From Aequorivita vitellina (GTDB lineage Bacteria; Bacteroidota; Bacteroidia; Flavobacteriales; Flavobacteriaceae), in contig NZ_JAIRBA010000011.1 of NCBI RefSeq assembly GCF_022008365.1, positions 1 to 64,000 on the forward strand: a stretch of DNA of 64,000 bases, given 5' to 3'. The notes under the pieces were generated by a model. It worked only from the letters and a program-made list of their open reading frames with translations. It was not told where the DNA came from and made no database searches. A program made the translations under genes and the position numbers. Positions 62,372 to 64,000 of this stretch are shown piece by piece. The first letter of the stretch is position 1; every line of letters starts with the position of its first letter.

Positions 62372-63067
62372 TTAAATACGGCCGGCTATTCGGTCTTTAG
62401 CTAATTGAAGTACGGTGTGAAATTGGTCTTCCAAGTTCATATCTGAATTATCAATTTCAATAGCATCAGATGCTTTACGCAGCGGCGAATCGTCGCGTGT
62501 AGTATCTATATAGTCCCGTTCTTCAATATTCTTTAAAACATCGTTAAATTGAATATCGTCGCCACGAGCTACCAATTCCTGGTATCTACGTTGGGCGCGT
62601 TCTTTCGCAGAAGCATTCATAAAAATTTTTAATTCGGCATTCGGAAAAACCACCGTGCCAATATCTCGTCCGTCCATTACAACGCCTTTTTCCAGTCCCA
62701 TTTTTTGCTGTTGGGCGACCAACTTTACGCGTACTTCGTGAATAGTCGCAATGGGACTTACAAATTCTGAAACTTCCAAGTTTCTAATCTTGTCTTCTAC
62801 ATCTTTCCCGTTTAAAAAAATGTGTGCTTTATTCCAAGCAGCTTCTTTTAAAAATCGCAGATGAATTGACGGAAGTGATTCTTTTAATTTTTCAACATCA
62901 AAATGGTTATCTGAGATTATTCCTTGTTGCATAGCGTAAAGTGTGACAGCCCGGTACATAGCACCGCTATCAACATAAACATATCCTAAATAATCGGCCA
63001 GTTGTTTGGCTACCGTACTTTTTCCCGTCGAGGAATACCCGTCTATAGCAATGGTAATTTTTTTCAT
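62372..63067 (-). CDS. cmk: Cytidylate kinase
   Basis: A 231-residue P-loop kinase phosphorylating CMP and dCMP. Walker A is GYSSTGKST (residues 9-17), with VDSGAMYRAVT and MDGRDIGTVVFP characteristic of the family. Its ATG overlaps the stop of porQ by one base (TAATG), so the two are translationally coupled, an arrangement seen in Bacteroidetes. Confidence 0.97.
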   Translation of the reverse strand: MKKITIAIDGYSSTGKSTVAKQLADYLGYVYVDSGAMYRAVTLYAMQQGIISDNHFDVEKLKESLPSIHLRFLKEAAWNKAHIFLNGKDVEDKIRNLEVSEFVSPIATIHEVRVKLVAQQQKMGLEKGVVMDGRDIGTVVFPNAELKIFMNASAKERAQRRYQELVARGDDIQFNDVLKNIEERDYIDTTRDDSPLRKASDAIEIDNSDMNLEDQFHTVLQLAKDRIAGRI

Positions 63068-64000
63068 TATTGAAAATCTATATTTAACCCAAAAAAGCTT
63101 GATGAAGCTGCAGTACTGTATTTTGAGTAGGAGTAGCTCAATCGCATTTTATTCAATTTAATTCCAAAACCGGCACTTAAGCCTGCAAAAGCCCGTTTTT
63201 CTTCAATGCGAAGTTCTTCCCCCCGTCTAAAATTATAACCCAAACGAATATTGAAACCGCTTTCTGGGAAAAGTTCAATTCCCACAATGGCGTGTCTAAA
63301 AGTATTATCTATAAAATTAATGTTTTCTTTGGTAACATTTCCTTCCAAATCGGTTTCTTCTCTCGATGGATTTGAAAAAGCGACGTTCCATTGTTGCATA
63401 TTTTCTAAAGTGAAATGCCAACGTATAGGTACATTTTCTAATGTCTGTGAAATTCCGAAGATAAGCTCAAACGGCAATGGTTCGTAGGTTTCGTGGTAGG
63501 GCGTAAACTGCGTTCCTAAGTTTCTGGCAACTCCTGTAATGTGTAAGTCCCATGCTTCGTAAACGTACATAACTCCTACATCTATAGCGCCTCCGAATGA
63601 ACCGTAGTTCTCTAAAGTTGAGGAAATAAGCTTGACGTTTATTCCAACGTGAAAATTGGTAAAGGCAATGTTTCTGGCGTGCCCCATGGAAAGCGCCACC
63701 TCGCTGCCACTGAAACTGCTTGTTGGGTTTCCGGCTTCGTCGTAACCATCAAATTTTCCGTAGTTTACATAGGTAATTCCGGTGTGCAGCACTTGTGTGC
63801 GTCTATCCCATAAATAGGCGTAAGCAGCCGTTCCGTAATTTACGTCGCCAATATAATTGGTATAGTTAAGTGATAGCTGGTTGTCCATTGCCCAATTAAT
63901 ACTAGCGGGGTTAAACAGGGCTTGGGTAGGGTCATAATCATAGTTAGTAACTACTTTTCCGCCAAGCGCAGCCATGCGTGGACTATTCACTAAGTTTAGA
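63067..64000 (-). CDS. porQ: Type IX secretion protein PorQ (N-terminal part missing)
   Basis: An open frame running to the window edge, 311 codons visible, so the start and signal peptide lie beyond 64000. The first ORF-style start (a GTG at 63990) is internal: the text upstream continues LNLVNSPRMAALGG, the PorQ/PorV beta-barrel start. The barrel-like strands and the ending AASSSFFGLNIDFQ fit PorQ. PorQ helps attach proteins to the surface after type IX export. It overlaps cmk by one base. Confidence 0.88.
   Translation of the reverse strand, partial: LNLVNSPRMAALGGKVVTNYDYDPTQALFNPASINWAMDNQLSLNYTNYIGDVNYGTAAYAYLWDRRTQVLHTGITYVNYGKFDGYDEAGNPTSSFSGSEVALSMGHARNIAFTNFHVGINVKLISSTLENYGSFGGAIDVGVMYVYEAWDLHITGVARNLGTQFTPYHETYEPLPFELIFGISQTLENVPIRWHFTLENMQQWNVAFSNPSREETDLEGNVTKENINFIDNTFRHAIVGIELFPESGFNIRLGYNFRRGEELRIEEKRAFAGLSAGFGIKLNKMRLSYSYSKYSTAASSSFFGLNIDFQ

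Overview
The window comes from a low-GC member of the Bacteroidetes, most likely a marine Flavobacteriaceae. The evidence is the type IX secretion genes porX and porQ, a fused lpxC-fabZ, a complete his operon in the order G-D-C-B-H-A-F-IE, SHNLRAP-type sensor kinases, lipoproteins, and several promoters of the TTG-N18-23-TAnnTTTG form used by this phylum. No rRNA, tRNA, CRISPR array, integrase or intact insertion sequence was seen.

Layout. 0.2-3.8 kb: a DUF4298-type protein and an FtsX-type ABC exporter pair, all minus. 3.9-5.6 kb: an SGNH lipase lipoprotein and a half-size DEAD-box-like protein. 6.1-14.4 kb: six plus-strand genes (coiled-coil protein, unknown, AAA ATPase, unknown, two membrane proteins) that form a linked accessory cluster of unknown role. 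Its last five genes are bracketed by 54-bp inverted repeats, and a CAGTAG hexamer tract lies inside it. 14.5-15.2 kb: thiE. 15.2-17.8 kb: three tandem secreted proteins resembling phage tail collar/fibre proteins. 18.3-23.3 kb: a small protein, a five-PAS sensor kinase with its overlapping receiver protein, and a two-repeat secreted protein. 23.4-31.9 kb: corA, then the histidine operon, preceded by a His-rich leader peptide and an attenuator-like terminator. 32.0-38.3 kb: Na+ symporter, SPFH protein, VWA membrane protein, fabG. 38.5-44.9 kb: sucD, an LpxD-like acyltransferase, efp, lpxA, lpxC-fabZ, lpxD (lipid A and fatty acid synthesis). 45.0-48.4 kb: HD phosphohydrolase, porX, tsaE. 48.6-50.2 kb: two tandem copies of a module in which a 46-aa lipoprotein gene overlaps a membrane-protein gene by 59 nt out of frame. 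50.3-64 kb: mostly housekeeping genes (ald, proline dehydrogenase, aroB, DJ-1/PfpI, YihY, DinB, Lrp, M14 peptidase, Xre regulator, hybrid kinase, mscL, cmk) and the start-truncated porQ.

Most of the window is core genome. The most interesting parts are the six-gene AAA cluster, the duplicated overlapping lipoprotein/membrane-protein module, the his leader, the triplicated collar-like proteins, and several families of small dispersed repeats, one of which appears to have been absorbed into the hisA reading frame.
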